Below are positions 21,641 through 29,920 of a stretch of 64,000 nt of DNA, piece by piece (position 1 is the first letter of the stretch; each line of letters begins with the position of its first letter). Both the position numbers and the translations under genes were made by a program. The notes beneath the pieces were generated by a model that made no database searches, was not told the origin of the DNA, and was given only the letters and a program-made list of their open reading frames with translations. This stretch comes from Demequina sp. NBRC 110056 (GTDB taxonomy: Bacteria > Actinomycetota > Actinomycetes > Actinomycetales > Demequinaceae). Location: NCBI RefSeq assembly GCF_002090155.1, contig NZ_BBRM01000007.1, positions 1-64,000 of the forward strand, in the 5' to 3' direction.

Positions 21641-21853
21641 AGCATCCAGATTGTCTCGTGCAGTGCTCTTACCAGCCCTTTCGCGGAAACCAAGCCTGTG
21701 GAGGAAGCTCGGGAAGAACTCCTCGGCGTGTCGCACCCCGGCGTGTCGGCCATCCCCAGCCAGCGAGCGCATCGGCCCTCCTCAGACCCCACCGAGCGCC
21801 CACCAGGCACGACGCTCTCGAACTTGCGAACGTCGCCGCACGGCGACCCGCCG

Positions 21854-21950
21854 CGACACTCTCGAACATCCGAGCGTCCGACACCCCGGTGGCGCGCCCG
21901 CTTCGAGCGCGGAGCGCGGCGTGTCGCGAGCGAGATGTTCGGAAGTGTCG
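21854..21950. repeat. 97-bp nested palindromic element, copy A1
   Basis: The ends CGACACTCTCGAACATC and GATGTTCGGAAGTGTCG form an outer stem; inside, CGACACCCCG faces CGGCGTGTCG as a second stem. A second element of exactly the same length and plan lies at 24940-25036. It occupies the spacer between dnaB and rplI and has no coding sense. Confidence 0.6.
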
Positions 21951-21993
21951 GGCGCCACGGGCGAATCGAGCACCCGCACCCGGGAACGGCAAA

Positions 21994-22036
21994 GGCCCCA
22001 GCCAGCGGCTCTCCGGGGGAGCCACCGGCCGGGGCC
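21994..22036 (-). terminator. terminator after rplI
   Basis: GGCCCCAGCCAGCGGCTC pairs with GAGCCACCGGCCGGGGCC around a short G-rich loop, 13 bases beyond the rplI stop codon on the minus strand. It ends the rpsF-ssb-rpsR-rplI operon. Confidence 0.7.
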
Positions 22037-22048
22037 AGTGCGTGAGCG

Positions 22049-22495
22049 CTACTTCGCGGCGACGACCTGCACGGCGACCGTCGCGGTCACGTCGTCGTGG
22101 AGGGAGACCTTCACGTCGTAGCTGCCCAGCGCCTTGATGGGCTGAGCGATGTGGATGCGGCGCTTGTCGACCTTGGCGCGGTCGCCGATCGCCTCGGCGA
22201 TGTCCGCCGGGGTGATGGCGCCGAAGAGGCGACCGGAGTCGCCCGCCTTCGCCGAGACCTTGACGGGGTTCGCCTGCAGCGAGTCGCGGGCCGCCTGGGC
22301 CTCCTCGACGCTGGCGATCTCCTTCTCGCGGCGCGACTTGCGCATCGCCTCGATCTGCTTCTCCGCGCCGGCCGACCACGGGGTGGCGAGCTTGCGGGGA
22401 ACCAGGTAGTTGCGCGCGTAGCCGTCCTTGACGTCGACCACGTCGCCGGCGACGCCGAGGCCGGAGACCTCGTGGGTCAGGATGAGCTTGGCCAT
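22049..22495 (-). CDS. rplI: 50S ribosomal protein L9
   Basis: A 148-residue protein, the usual length. The N-terminal domain starts MAKLILTHEVSGLGVAGDVV with the expected GYARNYLVPRKLA motif; a long connecting helix (residues about 45-75) leads to the C-terminal domain with GRLFGAITPADIAEAI. It binds 23S rRNA near the L1 stalk and helps keep the reading frame. It is the last gene of the rpsF-ssb-rpsR-rplI operon, 14 bp after rpsR, and is followed by a hairpin terminator. Confidence 0.97.
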   Translation of the reverse strand: MAKLILTHEVSGLGVAGDVVDVKDGYARNYLVPRKLATPWSAGAEKQIEAMRKSRREKEIASVEEAQAARDSLQANPVKVSAKAGDSGRLFGAITPADIAEAIGDRAKVDKRRIHIAQPIKALGSYDVKVSLHDDVTATVAVQVVAAK

Positions 22496-22509
22496 CGTCT
22501 AACCCCCGA

Positions 22510-22746
22510 TCAGCGGCCGGAGCCGGCGTAGGGGAGAAGGGCCATCTCGCGGGCGACCTTGATCGCGCGCGCGATCTCGCGCTGCTCCTGGACCGAGACG
22601 CCGGTGACGCGACGCGAGCGGATCTTTCCGCGGTCCGAGATGAACTTGCGCAGAAGAGCGGTGTCCTTGTAGTCGACCTTGTCGACCTTGGCCGCCTTGA
22701 GCGGGTTCACCTTCTTCCGCGGCTTGCGGATGTCGTGCTTAGCCAT
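22510..22746 (-). CDS. rpsR: 30S ribosomal protein S18
   Basis: A 78-residue protein with the S18 signature [19 protein letters not shown] and [25 protein letters not shown]. It binds the platform of the 30S subunit together with S6, which is encoded in the same operon. It contains no Cys, so it is the zinc-free type. An AGGAGCT ribosome binding site precedes the ATG. Confidence 0.97.
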   Translation of the reverse strand: MAKHDIRKPRKKVNPLKAAKVDKVDYKDTALLRKFISDRGKIRSRRVTGVSVQEQREIARAIKVAREMALLPYAGSGR

Positions 22747-22773
22747 GTGAATGAGCTCCTGAGTGGAAAGTGT

Positions 22774-23256
22774 TTAGAACGGGGGCTCGTCCGACGCGGG
22801 GGCCGAGGCCCACGGGTCGTTCGAGGAGCCGCCTGCAGGCGCGGAGGAACCGCCGCCACCGAAACCGCCCTGGCCGCCGCCGGAACCGCCCTGACGCTGC
22901 GTACGGTTCACCTTGGCGGTGGCGTAGCGCAGCGAAGGGCCGACCTCGTCGACCTGGATCTCGTTGACGGAGCGCTTCTCTCCGTTCGCCTCCCACGAGC
23001 GCGACACGAGGCGGCCGGTCACGATGACTCGCATGCCCTTCGTGAGCGACTCGGCCACGTTCTCCGCGGCCTCACGCCACAGGGAGCACCGCAGGAAGAG
23101 GGTCTCGCCATCCTTGAACTCGTTCGTCTGACGATCGAACGTGCGCGGCGTCGAGGCAACGGTGAAGTTGACGACGGCCGCTCCGGACTGGATGAATCGC
23201 AGCTCCGGGTCGCCGGTCAGATTGCCGACGATCGTGATGGGAGTCTCGCCTGCCAT
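22774..23256 (-). CDS. ssb: single-stranded DNA-binding protein
   Basis: A 160-residue SSB: OB fold over residues 1-115 ([31 protein letters not shown]), a Gly-rich disordered linker, and the canonical acidic tip ending SDEPPF that recruits replication and repair partners. It forms tetramers that protect single-stranded DNA at forks. Its place between rpsF and rpsR is the standard bacterial operon position of the main SSB. Confidence 0.97.
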   Translation of the reverse strand: MAGETPITIVGNLTGDPELRFIQSGAAVVNFTVASTPRTFDRQTNEFKDGETLFLRCSLWREAAENVAESLTKGMRVIVTGRLVSRSWEANGEKRSVNEIQVDEVGPSLRYATAKVNRTQRQGGSGGGQGGFGGGGSSAPAGGSSNDPWASAPASDEPPF

Positions 23257-23309
23257 GTGTGTTCCCCTTGGTTTCGTGTCGTGTGTGGGTTGCAGTCGGG
23301 AGTGATCGG

Positions 23310-23600
23310 CTACTTGGCGTCGGGACGCAGCAGCTTGGTGCGAAGAATGGACTCGTTGAGGCCCAGCTGGCGCTCGAGCTCCTTGGCGGTGGCGGACTCC
23401 GAGGTGAAGTTGATCACCGCGTAGATGCCGTCGCTCTTCTTCTTGATCGGGTAGGCCAACCGACGGCGGCCCCAGATGTCGACCTTGTCGACAGTGCCCT
23501 TGTCGGTCGTGACCACGTTCAGGTACTTGTCGAGCGACGGCTGAACCGTGCGCTCGTCCACCTCAGGGTCGAGGATGACCATCATTTCGTACTGACGCAT
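23310..23600 (-). CDS. rpsF: 30S ribosomal protein S6
   Basis: A 96-residue protein starting [16 protein letters not shown] with the central [18 protein letters not shown] motif of S6. The ATG at 23600 is chosen because AGGAGGTGGG lies just upstream and S6 proteins start at this point; the reading frame stays open further upstream but has no support. S6 pairs with S18 on the 30S platform. It is the first gene of the operon. Confidence 0.97.
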   Translation of the reverse strand: MRQYEMMVILDPEVDERTVQPSLDKYLNVVTTDKGTVDKVDIWGRRRLAYPIKKKSDGIYAVINFTSESATAKELERQLGLNESILRTKLLRPDAK

Positions 23601-23754
23601 CGAATACCCACCTCCTCTGGACTCATGCGGCCACGGACGTTCCGTGGCAGGAGGGTTGATGCTGGCCCGCACGCCATGGGGGCGGCAGGCCATCGACAAG
23701 GATACCTTGCGGGGCCTCACCCCGTCATCTCTGTCCACAGGTAGCCTCGTACGC

Positions 23755-24789
23755 GTGACAGACCTCCGCATCGAGCACTGGGACGACGCCCGCTTCATGG
23801 ACGCCGCACGCGGCTGGGGCCACCCCGTCCCGATCGAGCAGGCGCCCGCCTGGGACGCCTTCGACCGGGCCGTCGAGGGGCGCTCGCCGTGGCGCCGCCT
23901 CGCCGTCCTGAACAGCGCCGATGCGGTCGTCGCCCTCATCTCCCTGTCCGAGTTCGAGGGGCGTGGCTTCACCTACCTGTGGGCCAAGCACGGGCCGATG
24001 TGGCCCTCCCGCCCGAGCGCCGATGCGGAGGCGGCGGTGCGTTCCGCGGTGGTCGACTACGTGCGCCGCGAGGCACCGTCGGCCGCGTTCGTGCGCATGC
24101 ACGCCTGGCACCGGGCGTCGGACCTGCACGAGCTGCTGCAGACCGTCACCTACGACACGACGGTGGTCATCGACCTCACCCGCTCCGAGGACGACATCCT
24201 CGCGTCGTTCACCAAGCGCGGGCGGTACAAGACGCGCAAGGTCCTCAAGGACGAGGACATGACGGTGACCGACGAGTCGGGCATGTCGCACGAGGAGTTC
24301 GCGGAGCTCTACGAGATCTACCGCGAGACCGCCGAGCGCGACGGGTTCGGCATCTTCCCCATGGACGTCTACACGACGATGATCGACTCGCTCGGGGAGC
24401 ACGCCCGCGTGTTCGTCGCGCGCCGCCACGACACCGGACCGGAGGGCGACCTGAAGCCGGGCCGCGCCGTGTCGTGGGTCATCGCGCTGGTGCACGATGG
24501 CGGCGGCGTCGACTTCTACGCCGGCGGCAACCGCGAGGCGCGCGACACCAACGCGGCGATCCTGCTCAAGTGGCACATCTTCACGACGCTCAAGGCCGAG
24601 GGCGTCACCCGGTACGACCTCATGGGCGTCGGCTCGGACCGCGCCCCGCAGCTCGCCGGCGTGGGCGAGTTCAAGCACCAGTTCGGGGACGACGTGGAGA
24701 TCGACGGCGCGTGGGACGTGCCGGTCAAGGCGCTGCGGTACCGGATGCTGGTGCTCGCCCTGCGGCTCAAGCGCGCGCTGCGCCGCTAG
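23755..24789 (+). CDS. FemA/FemB/FemX family peptidoglycan aminoacyltransferase
   Basis: A 344-residue protein of the Fem family (tandem GNAT-like domains), which uses aminoacyl-tRNA to add amino acids to the peptide of peptidoglycan precursors at the cytoplasmic side of the membrane. Characteristic stretches are [33 protein letters not shown] and the final [21 protein letters not shown]. The GTG at 23755 is preferred: TAGCCT at 23742-23747 ends seven bases before it, indicating a leaderless message, and Fem similarity starts there. It is divergent from rpsF and convergent with the PBP gene. Confidence 0.85.
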   Translation: MTDLRIEHWDDARFMDAARGWGHPVPIEQAPAWDAFDRAVEGRSPWRRLAVLNSADAVVALISLSEFEGRGFTYLWAKHGPMWPSRPSADAEAAVRSAVVDYVRREAPSAAFVRMHAWHRASDLHELLQTVTYDTTVVIDLTRSEDDILASFTKRGRYKTRKVLKDEDMTVTDESGMSHEEFAELYEIYRETAERDGFGIFPMDVYTTMIDSLGEHARVFVARRHDTGPEGDLKPGRAVSWVIALVHDGGGVDFYAGGNREARDTNAAILLKWHIFTTLKAEGVTRYDLMGVGSDRAPQLAGVGEFKHQFGDDVEIDGAWDVPVKALRYRMLVLALRLKRALRR

Positions 24790-24939
24790 GCCGGCGCCGC
24801 CCCGCACGCCACGTCACCCTCGGTGCCGAGTGGACGGGCGAACCAAGCGCGCGCATCGGCGCTGCGAACGCCCGGGGTGCCGGCGGCGACGTCCGTGGCG
24901 CCCGCCACCCTGACGCGTCGCCTGTCCCGTCGCCTGTCC
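24790..24939. other. spacer with over-represented 9-mer and pentadecamer repeats
   Basis: Holds one CGCATCGGC at 24852-24860 inside the longer GCGCATCGGCGCTGCG and a near-tandem CGTCGCCTGTCCCG at 24916-24939. It joins directly to the 97-bp palindromic element. No gene is seen. Confidence 0.4.
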
Positions 24940-25036
24940 CGACACTCCCGAACATGCGCGCGGACGACACCCCGCGCATCGGCCCTCTCCAGGGCGCGAG
25001 CGCGGCGTGTCGCGAGCGAGATGTTCGAAACTGTCG
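24940..25036. repeat. 97-bp nested palindromic element, copy A2
   Basis: The outer stem is CGACACTCCCGAACATG against GATGTTCGAAACTGTCG; the inner stem is CGACACCCCG against CGGCGTGTCG. The interior contains CGCATCGGC at 24975-24983. Same length and plan as copy A1 at 21854-21950. It lies between two convergent genes just downstream of the PBP stop codon, where it could also serve as a terminator. Confidence 0.6.
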
Positions 25037-25073
25037 AGGGACGCGGAGGTCGGACAGCCCAGGTCGACCCGAC

Positions 25074-27386
25074 CTACGGCACCGTCACGGTGACGGTCGG
25101 CGCCGGGGTGGGCGTCGTCACCGGCGGCTCCGGCGTCGTGGTGGACGGCTCGGGGCTCGGCTCCGGCGGGGGCGTGGTCTCGGTCGGCTCCGGCTCGGGC
25201 TCCGTGGTGGTCTCCTCGGGCGTGGGCGACGGCGTCGGGCTCGGGTCCTCCGAGGGCTCGATGGTGCTCGCCGTGCCGACGTTCGCGCGCGGCGGGAAGT
25301 CCACCACCTCGTAGCCCTCGAGGATCGGAGCCATCATCCACGTCCAGACGCGGGTCGGGATGGTCGACCCCGTGATCTGGTCGAAGCCGCCGAACGGCGT
25401 GATCTGCTCGGCGGATCCGTCCTCGCCCACCTGGTACAGCGACACCGCGCCGACGATCTGCGGCGAGAAGCCCACGAACCACGCGGAGCGGTTCTCGTTG
25501 GACGTTCCGGTCTTGCCCGCGAGCGGGCGGTCGATGTTGTCGCCGGCGTACGAGCCGGAGCCGAACTTGACGACCTGCTGCATCGCGTAGGTGGTGTCCG
25601 CCATGACGTCCTCGGCGAAGACCCGCTCGGCGGTGTCCTCGTGCTCGAAGACGACCTCTCCGGACGAGTCCGACACCGTCTGCACCATGTACGGGTCGGT
25701 GCTGATGCCGCCGGCGGACAGCGTCGCGTACGCGGAGGCCATGTCGATCGCGTGGGGCGAGGCCGAGCCGAGCACGTTCGACGGGTTGGCGTCGAGGCCC
25801 AGGGTGTCCTCGGGCAGGCCGGCCGTGATCGCGGTCTCCATGGTCGCCTCGGGCGTGACGTCCTCGTTGAGGCCCACGTACGCGGTGTTGACCGAGCTCT
25901 GGGTCGCCTTCACGAGGTCGATGACGCCGTACGAGACGCCGCCGAAGTTGCGCACCGGGCGGTCGAAGCCGGGGAACTCCATGTTGTTGTTCGCCAGGTA
26001 CTCCGACCCCAGGCCGATGCCGCGCTCGAGGCCCGCGATGAGCGCGAACGGCTTGAAGGTCGAGCCGGCCTGCGCGACGTCCTGGGTGACGGCGTTGCGC
26101 TGGATCTCGAGGTAGTCCTCGCCGCCGTACATCGACGTGATCGCGCCCGTGGCCGAGTCGACCGTCACCGCGGCGACGCGCAGGTTGTCCGCGTGGTCGT
26201 CCGGCATCTCCGCGACGGCGGCCTCGGCGGCATCCTGGTGCGCGGGGATGATCGTGGTCGTGATGCGGTAGCCCAGCGACTCGATCTCCTCCTGGGACAC
26301 CCCCGTCTGCTCCGAGACCTCGAGCAGCGCCTCGCGCAGGAGGTAGCCCTCGGTGCCCGCGTAGACATCCTCGTTCTGGTACTCGATGGGCTCGGGGAAC
26401 TCGGTGATGGTGGCGCGCTCCTCGGCGGACAGGAAGCCGCCGTCGACCATGCCGTCGAGCACGTAGTTCCAGCGCTCGACCGCCTTGTCGTGGTCGATGC
26501 GCGGGTCCCACGCGCTCGGCGCCGGGATGAGCCCGGCGATCATCGCGGACTCGGAGACGGTGAGGTCGGCCGCGTCCTTGCCGTAGTACTGCTCCGCCGC
26601 GGCCTGGATGCCGTAGGCGCCGCGCCCGAAGTAGATGGTGTTCATGTAGTTCTCGAGCACCTCCTCCTTGGGCTGCTCCTGGTCGATCTTGAGCGCCATG
26701 AGGGTCTCGTCGATCTTGCCGGTGATGGAGGTGGTGGTCTCGCCCACGTAGTAGCGCTCGACGTACTGCTGGGTGATGGAGGATCCGCCGCGGGTGTTGC
26801 CGAGCACCACGGTGTCCCACAGCGCCTTCACCATGCCGGGGATGTTGATGCCCGGGTTGGTCCAGAAGCTGCGGTCCTCGGCAGCGACGATCGCGTTGCC
26901 GACGTGCTCGGGCAGGTCCTCGTACGCCACGACCTCGCGGTCGGCGACGCCCAGGCGGCCCAGCTCTGTCTCGCCGTCCGCGTAGTAGAAGATCGAGGAC
27001 TGCGCCTGGGCGAAGTCGTCGGGCTCGGGGATCTCGAGCTGCATGTAGCGGATGACCAGGCCGATGATGCCGATCAGCGACACCGCGAGCAGGGCGATGA
27101 GCGCCCAGATCCCGATGCGCCACAGCCACCGGCGCCAGGCGGGCCAGTCGTCGCGCTTGCTCTTCTTGCCGCCGCCGTTGCCGCCGTTGCCGCCGCCGTT
27201 GCCACCCTTGGCAGGCTGCTTCGCGGCGCTGGCCTTCTTGGGCGCCGCGCCGGTGGCGCTCCACGGCGGGATGCCGTTGGCCGGCTTGCCGTTGGTGCGC
27301 TGCACGCCGGTCGTGGGGCGGGCAGGACTCTTGCCTGCCGGGGCGCGCGTGCTCCGACGCTGCGGGGTCGTTCGGGAATCGCTCAC
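25074..27386 (-). CDS. class A penicillin-binding protein (glycosyltransferase/transpeptidase)
   Basis: A 770-residue bifunctional peptidoglycan synthase. A basic, disordered cytoplasmic N terminus (1-80) is followed by one transmembrane helix near 90-115. The GT51 domain carries AAEDRSFW and GGSSITQQYVERYY. The transpeptidase domain carries STFK (AGSTFKPFALIAG), SVN (SSVNTAYVG) and KTGT (AGKTGTSNENRSAWF). The last 80 residues are Pro/Thr/Glu-rich low complexity, probably spanning the wall. It polymerises and crosslinks glycan strands outside the membrane. Start GTG at 27386, near TAGGGT on the minus strand. No PASTA domains are present, unlike mycobacterial PonA1. Confidence 0.93.
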   Translation of the reverse strand: MSDSRTTPQRRSTRAPAGKSPARPTTGVQRTNGKPANGIPPWSATGAAPKKASAAKQPAKGGNGGGNGGNGGGKKSKRDDWPAWRRWLWRIGIWALIALLAVSLIGIIGLVIRYMQLEIPEPDDFAQAQSSIFYYADGETELGRLGVADREVVAYEDLPEHVGNAIVAAEDRSFWTNPGINIPGMVKALWDTVVLGNTRGGSSITQQYVERYYVGETTTSITGKIDETLMALKIDQEQPKEEVLENYMNTIYFGRGAYGIQAAAEQYYGKDAADLTVSESAMIAGLIPAPSAWDPRIDHDKAVERWNYVLDGMVDGGFLSAEERATITEFPEPIEYQNEDVYAGTEGYLLREALLEVSEQTGVSQEEIESLGYRITTTIIPAHQDAAEAAVAEMPDDHADNLRVAAVTVDSATGAITSMYGGEDYLEIQRNAVTQDVAQAGSTFKPFALIAGLERGIGLGSEYLANNNMEFPGFDRPVRNFGGVSYGVIDLVKATQSSVNTAYVGLNEDVTPEATMETAITAGLPEDTLGLDANPSNVLGSASPHAIDMASAYATLSAGGISTDPYMVQTVSDSSGEVVFEHEDTAERVFAEDVMADTTYAMQQVVKFGSGSYAGDNIDRPLAGKTGTSNENRSAWFVGFSPQIVGAVSLYQVGEDGSAEQITPFGGFDQITGSTIPTRVWTWMMAPILEGYEVVDFPPRANVGTASTIEPSEDPSPTPSPTPEETTTEPEPEPTETTPPPEPSPEPSTTTPEPPVTTPTPAPTVTVTVP

Positions 27387-27518
27387 AGTTCTCTCACCCT
27401 AGAAGTCTGGGACGCGGACGGGGGCATCCCGCCCGGGGCGTCGGGCGGTCGCGAGTGACGCGCGCCCGAGCCTGGCTGTACGACCTAACGCGCGAGGCAG
27501 GGGTTTTGTCCCCTCCGC

Positions 27519-27635
27519 CGGCGACGTCTCCCCTGACAGTACGAACCAATTCTGCCCGCGACACCCCGCCGGAGCGCCGATGCGCGGCCTGGCACCGGCG
27601 TGTCGTCCACCCTTCTGGTTCGCACTGTCAGCGGG
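27519..27635. repeat. 117-bp palindromic direct repeat, copy B1
   Basis: Begins CGGCGACGTCTCCCCTGACA and ends CACTGTCAGCGGG. The outer stem CTGACAGTACGAACCA faces TGGTTCGCACTGTCAG (15 of 16 pair); an inner stem CGACACCCCG faces CGGCGTGTCG, and the loop holds GCCGATGCG at 27576-27584. Copy B2 lies 289 bp downstream in the same orientation with only scattered differences. Confidence 0.75.
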
Positions 27636-27807
27636 CCGGGCGGTTGCGGCGCGCCTCGCTGCCCGCCGGGAGGCCGTACCGCTCAACACACAGCGGTGAC
27701 GGGTGAGGATCCTGCGACAGGTGTGCCGTCCCACCACGCACAACAGTCACGCGCGTCCCAGCCGTGTGGTGAGCGGTACGGCGCGCGCCCGGCCCGCCAC
27801 CCGGCAT

Positions 27808-27924
27808 CGGCGACGTCTCCCCTGACAGTACGAACCACCTCTGCCCGCGACACCCCGACGGAGGGCCGATGCGCGGGCTGGCACCGGCGTGTCGTGCGCC
27901 TTTCTGGTTCGCACTGTCGGCGGG
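27808..27924. repeat. 117-bp palindromic direct repeat, copy B2
   Basis: Same length, order of stems and inner 9-mer (27865-27873) as copy B1. It ends 22 bp before the palindrome that covers the padR promoter. The two copies together fill most of the 633-bp spacer between the divergent PBP and padR genes. Confidence 0.75.
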
Positions 27925-27946
27925 ACTGCGGGGATGCCGCGTGCGA

Positions 27947-27963
27947 TGTATCGTGGCGATACA
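27947..27963. promoter_or_regulatory. perfect palindrome TGTATCG-TGG-CGATACA, probable PadR operator
   Basis: A 17-bp palindrome with seven-base arms overlaps the expected -35 region of the padR-ino1 promoter (TACTGT at 27973-27978 as -10). PadR regulators usually bind short palindromes in their own promoters, so this is the obvious autoregulatory operator. Confidence 0.65.
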
Positions 27964-28019
27964 ACGCTCTGCTACTGTTGCGGACTGCGCTGATCACCCA
28001 GGAGACGAGAGGAGCGCCC

Positions 28020-28604
28020 GTGGCCAAGACCGACGTCCTGTCGCTGGCGATCCTCGGCATGCTCGCGGAGCAGCCGCTGCACGGCTACCAGATCCGCAAG
28101 CGCCTGGGCACGGAGCTCGGCCCGTTCCGCGCGCTCAGCTACGGCTCGCTCTACCCCTGCCTCAAGCGCATGGTGGGCGCCGGCCTCATCGCCGCCGACG
28201 AGTCCGACGCGGGCCGCGTCTCCGGCTCGAAGCGCTCGCGCATCGCCTACGGTCTCACCGAGGACGGCGAGCGCCGCCTCGCGGAGGAGCTCGCCAACTC
28301 GGGCGCCTCGGCGTGGGACGACGACACCTTCGACGTGCGCTTCTCGCTGTTCACCAAGACCGATTCGGCGACCCGCCTGCGCATCCTCGAGGGCCGCCGC
28401 TCGCGCCTCTCGGAGCGCCTCGAGGAGGTCAACGAGGGCCTGGCGCGCGTCCGCGAGCGTCACGACGCCTACACCACCGAGCTGCACCGCCACGGACTCG
28501 AGCGCGTCGAGCGCGAGGTCGAGTGGCTCGACAAGCTCATCGAGAACGAACGATCCGCGACCCGCGGAGACAACCCCAGCACCGCGTCCGCGGGCAACAA
28601 CTAA
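28020..28604 (+). CDS. PadR family transcriptional regulator
   Basis: A 194-residue repressor. The N-terminal winged helix (LAILGMLAEQPLHGYQIRKR and SYGSLYPCLKRMVGAGLI) is the PadR signature; the C-terminal half is a long coiled-coil dimerisation region (SERLEEVNEGLARVRERHDA). The GTG at 28020 follows AGAGGAG; extending upstream would run into the repeats. It is nine bases ahead of ino1 and co-transcribed with it. The same pairing is known in mycobacteria (Rv0047c next to ino1), so it likely controls inositol synthesis together with itself. Confidence 0.9.
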   Translation: MAKTDVLSLAILGMLAEQPLHGYQIRKRLGTELGPFRALSYGSLYPCLKRMVGAGLIAADESDAGRVSGSKRSRIAYGLTEDGERRLAEELANSGASAWDDDTFDVRFSLFTKTDSATRLRILEGRRSRLSERLEEVNEGLARVRERHDAYTTELHRHGLERVEREVEWLDKLIENERSATRGDNPSTASAGNN

Positions 28605-28613
28605 GGAGAAATC

Positions 28614-29705
28614 ATGGCTGCACTTCGCGTCGCCATCGTCGGCGTCGGCAACTGCGCCACGTCGCTCATCCAGGGCGTGGAGTTCTACAAGGACCGCGCG
28701 GCTGACGAGTCCGTGCCGGGCCTCATGCACGTCCAGTTCGGCGAGTACCACATCTCGGACATCGAGTTCGTGGCCGCCTTCGACGTGGACTCCCTCAAGG
28801 TGGGCAAGGAGCTGGTCGAGGCGACCGAGTGCTCCGAGAACAACACCATCAAGATCTGCGACGTCCCCAAGACCGACGTGCAGGTCCAGCGCGGCCACAC
28901 CCTCGACGGCCTCGGCAAGTACTACCGCCAGACCATCGTCGAGTCGGACGAGTCGCCCGTCGACATCGTCCAGGTGCTCAAGGACACCGAGGCTGACGTC
29001 CTCGTCTGCTACCTCCCCGTGGGCTCCGAGGAGGCCGCGAAGTTCTACGCCCAGTGCGCGATCGACGCCGGCGTGGCCTTCGTCAACGCCCTCCCCGTCT
29101 TCATCGCCTCGGACCCCGTCTGGGCCAAGAAGTTCGAGGACGCGGGCATCCCGATCGTCGGCGACGACATCAAGTCGCAGGTGGGCGCGACCATCACGCA
29201 CCGCGTGATGGCGAAGCTGTTCGAGGACCGCGGCGTGGTGCTCGACCGCACCTACCAGCTCAACGTCGGCGGCAACATGGACTTCAAGAACATGCTCGAG
29301 CGCGACCGCCTCGAGTCCAAGAAGATCTCGAAGACCCAGGCCGTGACCTCGAACCTCGAGGGCCCGCTCGCCGGCCTCAAGGACTCGCGCGACGTGCACA
29401 TCGGCCCGTCGGACTACGTCGCCTGGCTCGACGACCGCAAGTGGGCGTACGTGCGCCTCGAGGGTCGCGCGTTCGGCGAGGTCCCTCTCAACCTCGAGTA
29501 CAAGCTCGAGGTGTGGGACTCGCCCAACTCGGCGGGCATCATCATCGACGCGATCCGCGCGGCGAAGATCGCCAAGGACCGCGGCGTCGGCGGCCCCATC
29601 CTGTCGGCCTCGACGTACTTCATGAAGTCGCCGCCCGTCCAGATGGAGGACACCAAGGGCCGCGCTCAGCTCGAGGCGTTCATCGCCGGCGAGGTCGAGC
29701 GCTAG
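28614..29705 (+). CDS. ino1: inositol-3-phosphate synthase
   Basis: A 363-residue NAD-dependent enzyme that converts glucose 6-phosphate to 1D-myo-inositol 3-phosphate, the first step towards mycothiol and phosphatidylinositol in actinobacteria. The N-terminal Rossmann motif is [20 protein letters not shown]; the family stretches [15 protein letters not shown] and [14 protein letters not shown] are present. Length matches actinobacterial Ino1 (mycobacterial about 367). An AAGGAG ribosome binding site lies in the nine-base gap after padR. A strong terminator follows. Confidence 0.96.
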   Translation: MAALRVAIVGVGNCATSLIQGVEFYKDRAADESVPGLMHVQFGEYHISDIEFVAAFDVDSLKVGKELVEATECSENNTIKICDVPKTDVQVQRGHTLDGLGKYYRQTIVESDESPVDIVQVLKDTEADVLVCYLPVGSEEAAKFYAQCAIDAGVAFVNALPVFIASDPVWAKKFEDAGIPIVGDDIKSQVGATITHRVMAKLFEDRGVVLDRTYQLNVGGNMDFKNMLERDRLESKKISKTQAVTSNLEGPLAGLKDSRDVHIGPSDYVAWLDDRKWAYVRLEGRAFGEVPLNLEYKLEVWDSPNSAGIIIDAIRAAKIAKDRGVGGPILSASTYFMKSPPVQMEDTKGRAQLEAFIAGEVER

Positions 29706-29737
29706 GGAACCAGCAGGCGCCATCGCGCCGCTGCACG

Positions 29738-29780
29738 CGAAGGGCCGGGTCGTCCGCTGGGGGGACGACCCGGCCCTTCG
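29738..29780 (+). terminator. strong terminator of the padR-ino1 operon
   Basis: CGAAGGGCCGGGTCGTCC pairs perfectly with GGACGACCCGGCCCTTCG, an 18-bp stem with a seven-base loop, followed by CTGTCTCTCC. Confidence 0.85.
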
Positions 29781-29800
29781 CTGTCTCTCCCCGCGGAGAT

Positions 29801-29897
29801 ACGAAAGTGGGCCCACTTTCATCGTCGCGGCCACGCCACGACACACGTGGGCCCACTCTCGTCGGGCGGAGGGGGAGGCGGACGGACGGCCGATGCG
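29801..29897. repeat. paired GTGGGCCCAC palindromes with trailing 9-mer
   Basis: ACGAAAGTGGGCCCACTTTC and ACGTGGGCCCACTCTCGT face each other across about 26 bp that include CCACGCCACGACAC; each is itself a palindrome. GCCGATGCG follows at 29889-29897. The plan (outer arms, CGACAC core, 9-mer) recalls the 97- and 117-bp elements, but the arm sequence differs. Confidence 0.5.
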
Positions 29898-29920
29898 CTC
29901 GCTCGGCCCTCCCGCTCGCG

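Noticed and set aside
23731-23739. CTGTCCACA between rpsF and femX as a DnaA site
   Set aside because: Only one near-match, so not evidence of regulation.
23889-27458. A 1189-codon plus-strand open frame over femX and opposite the PBP gene
   Set aside because: It overlaps femX in another frame and is antisense to the PBP gene with all its catalytic motifs. The product is low-complexity Arg/Gly/Val.
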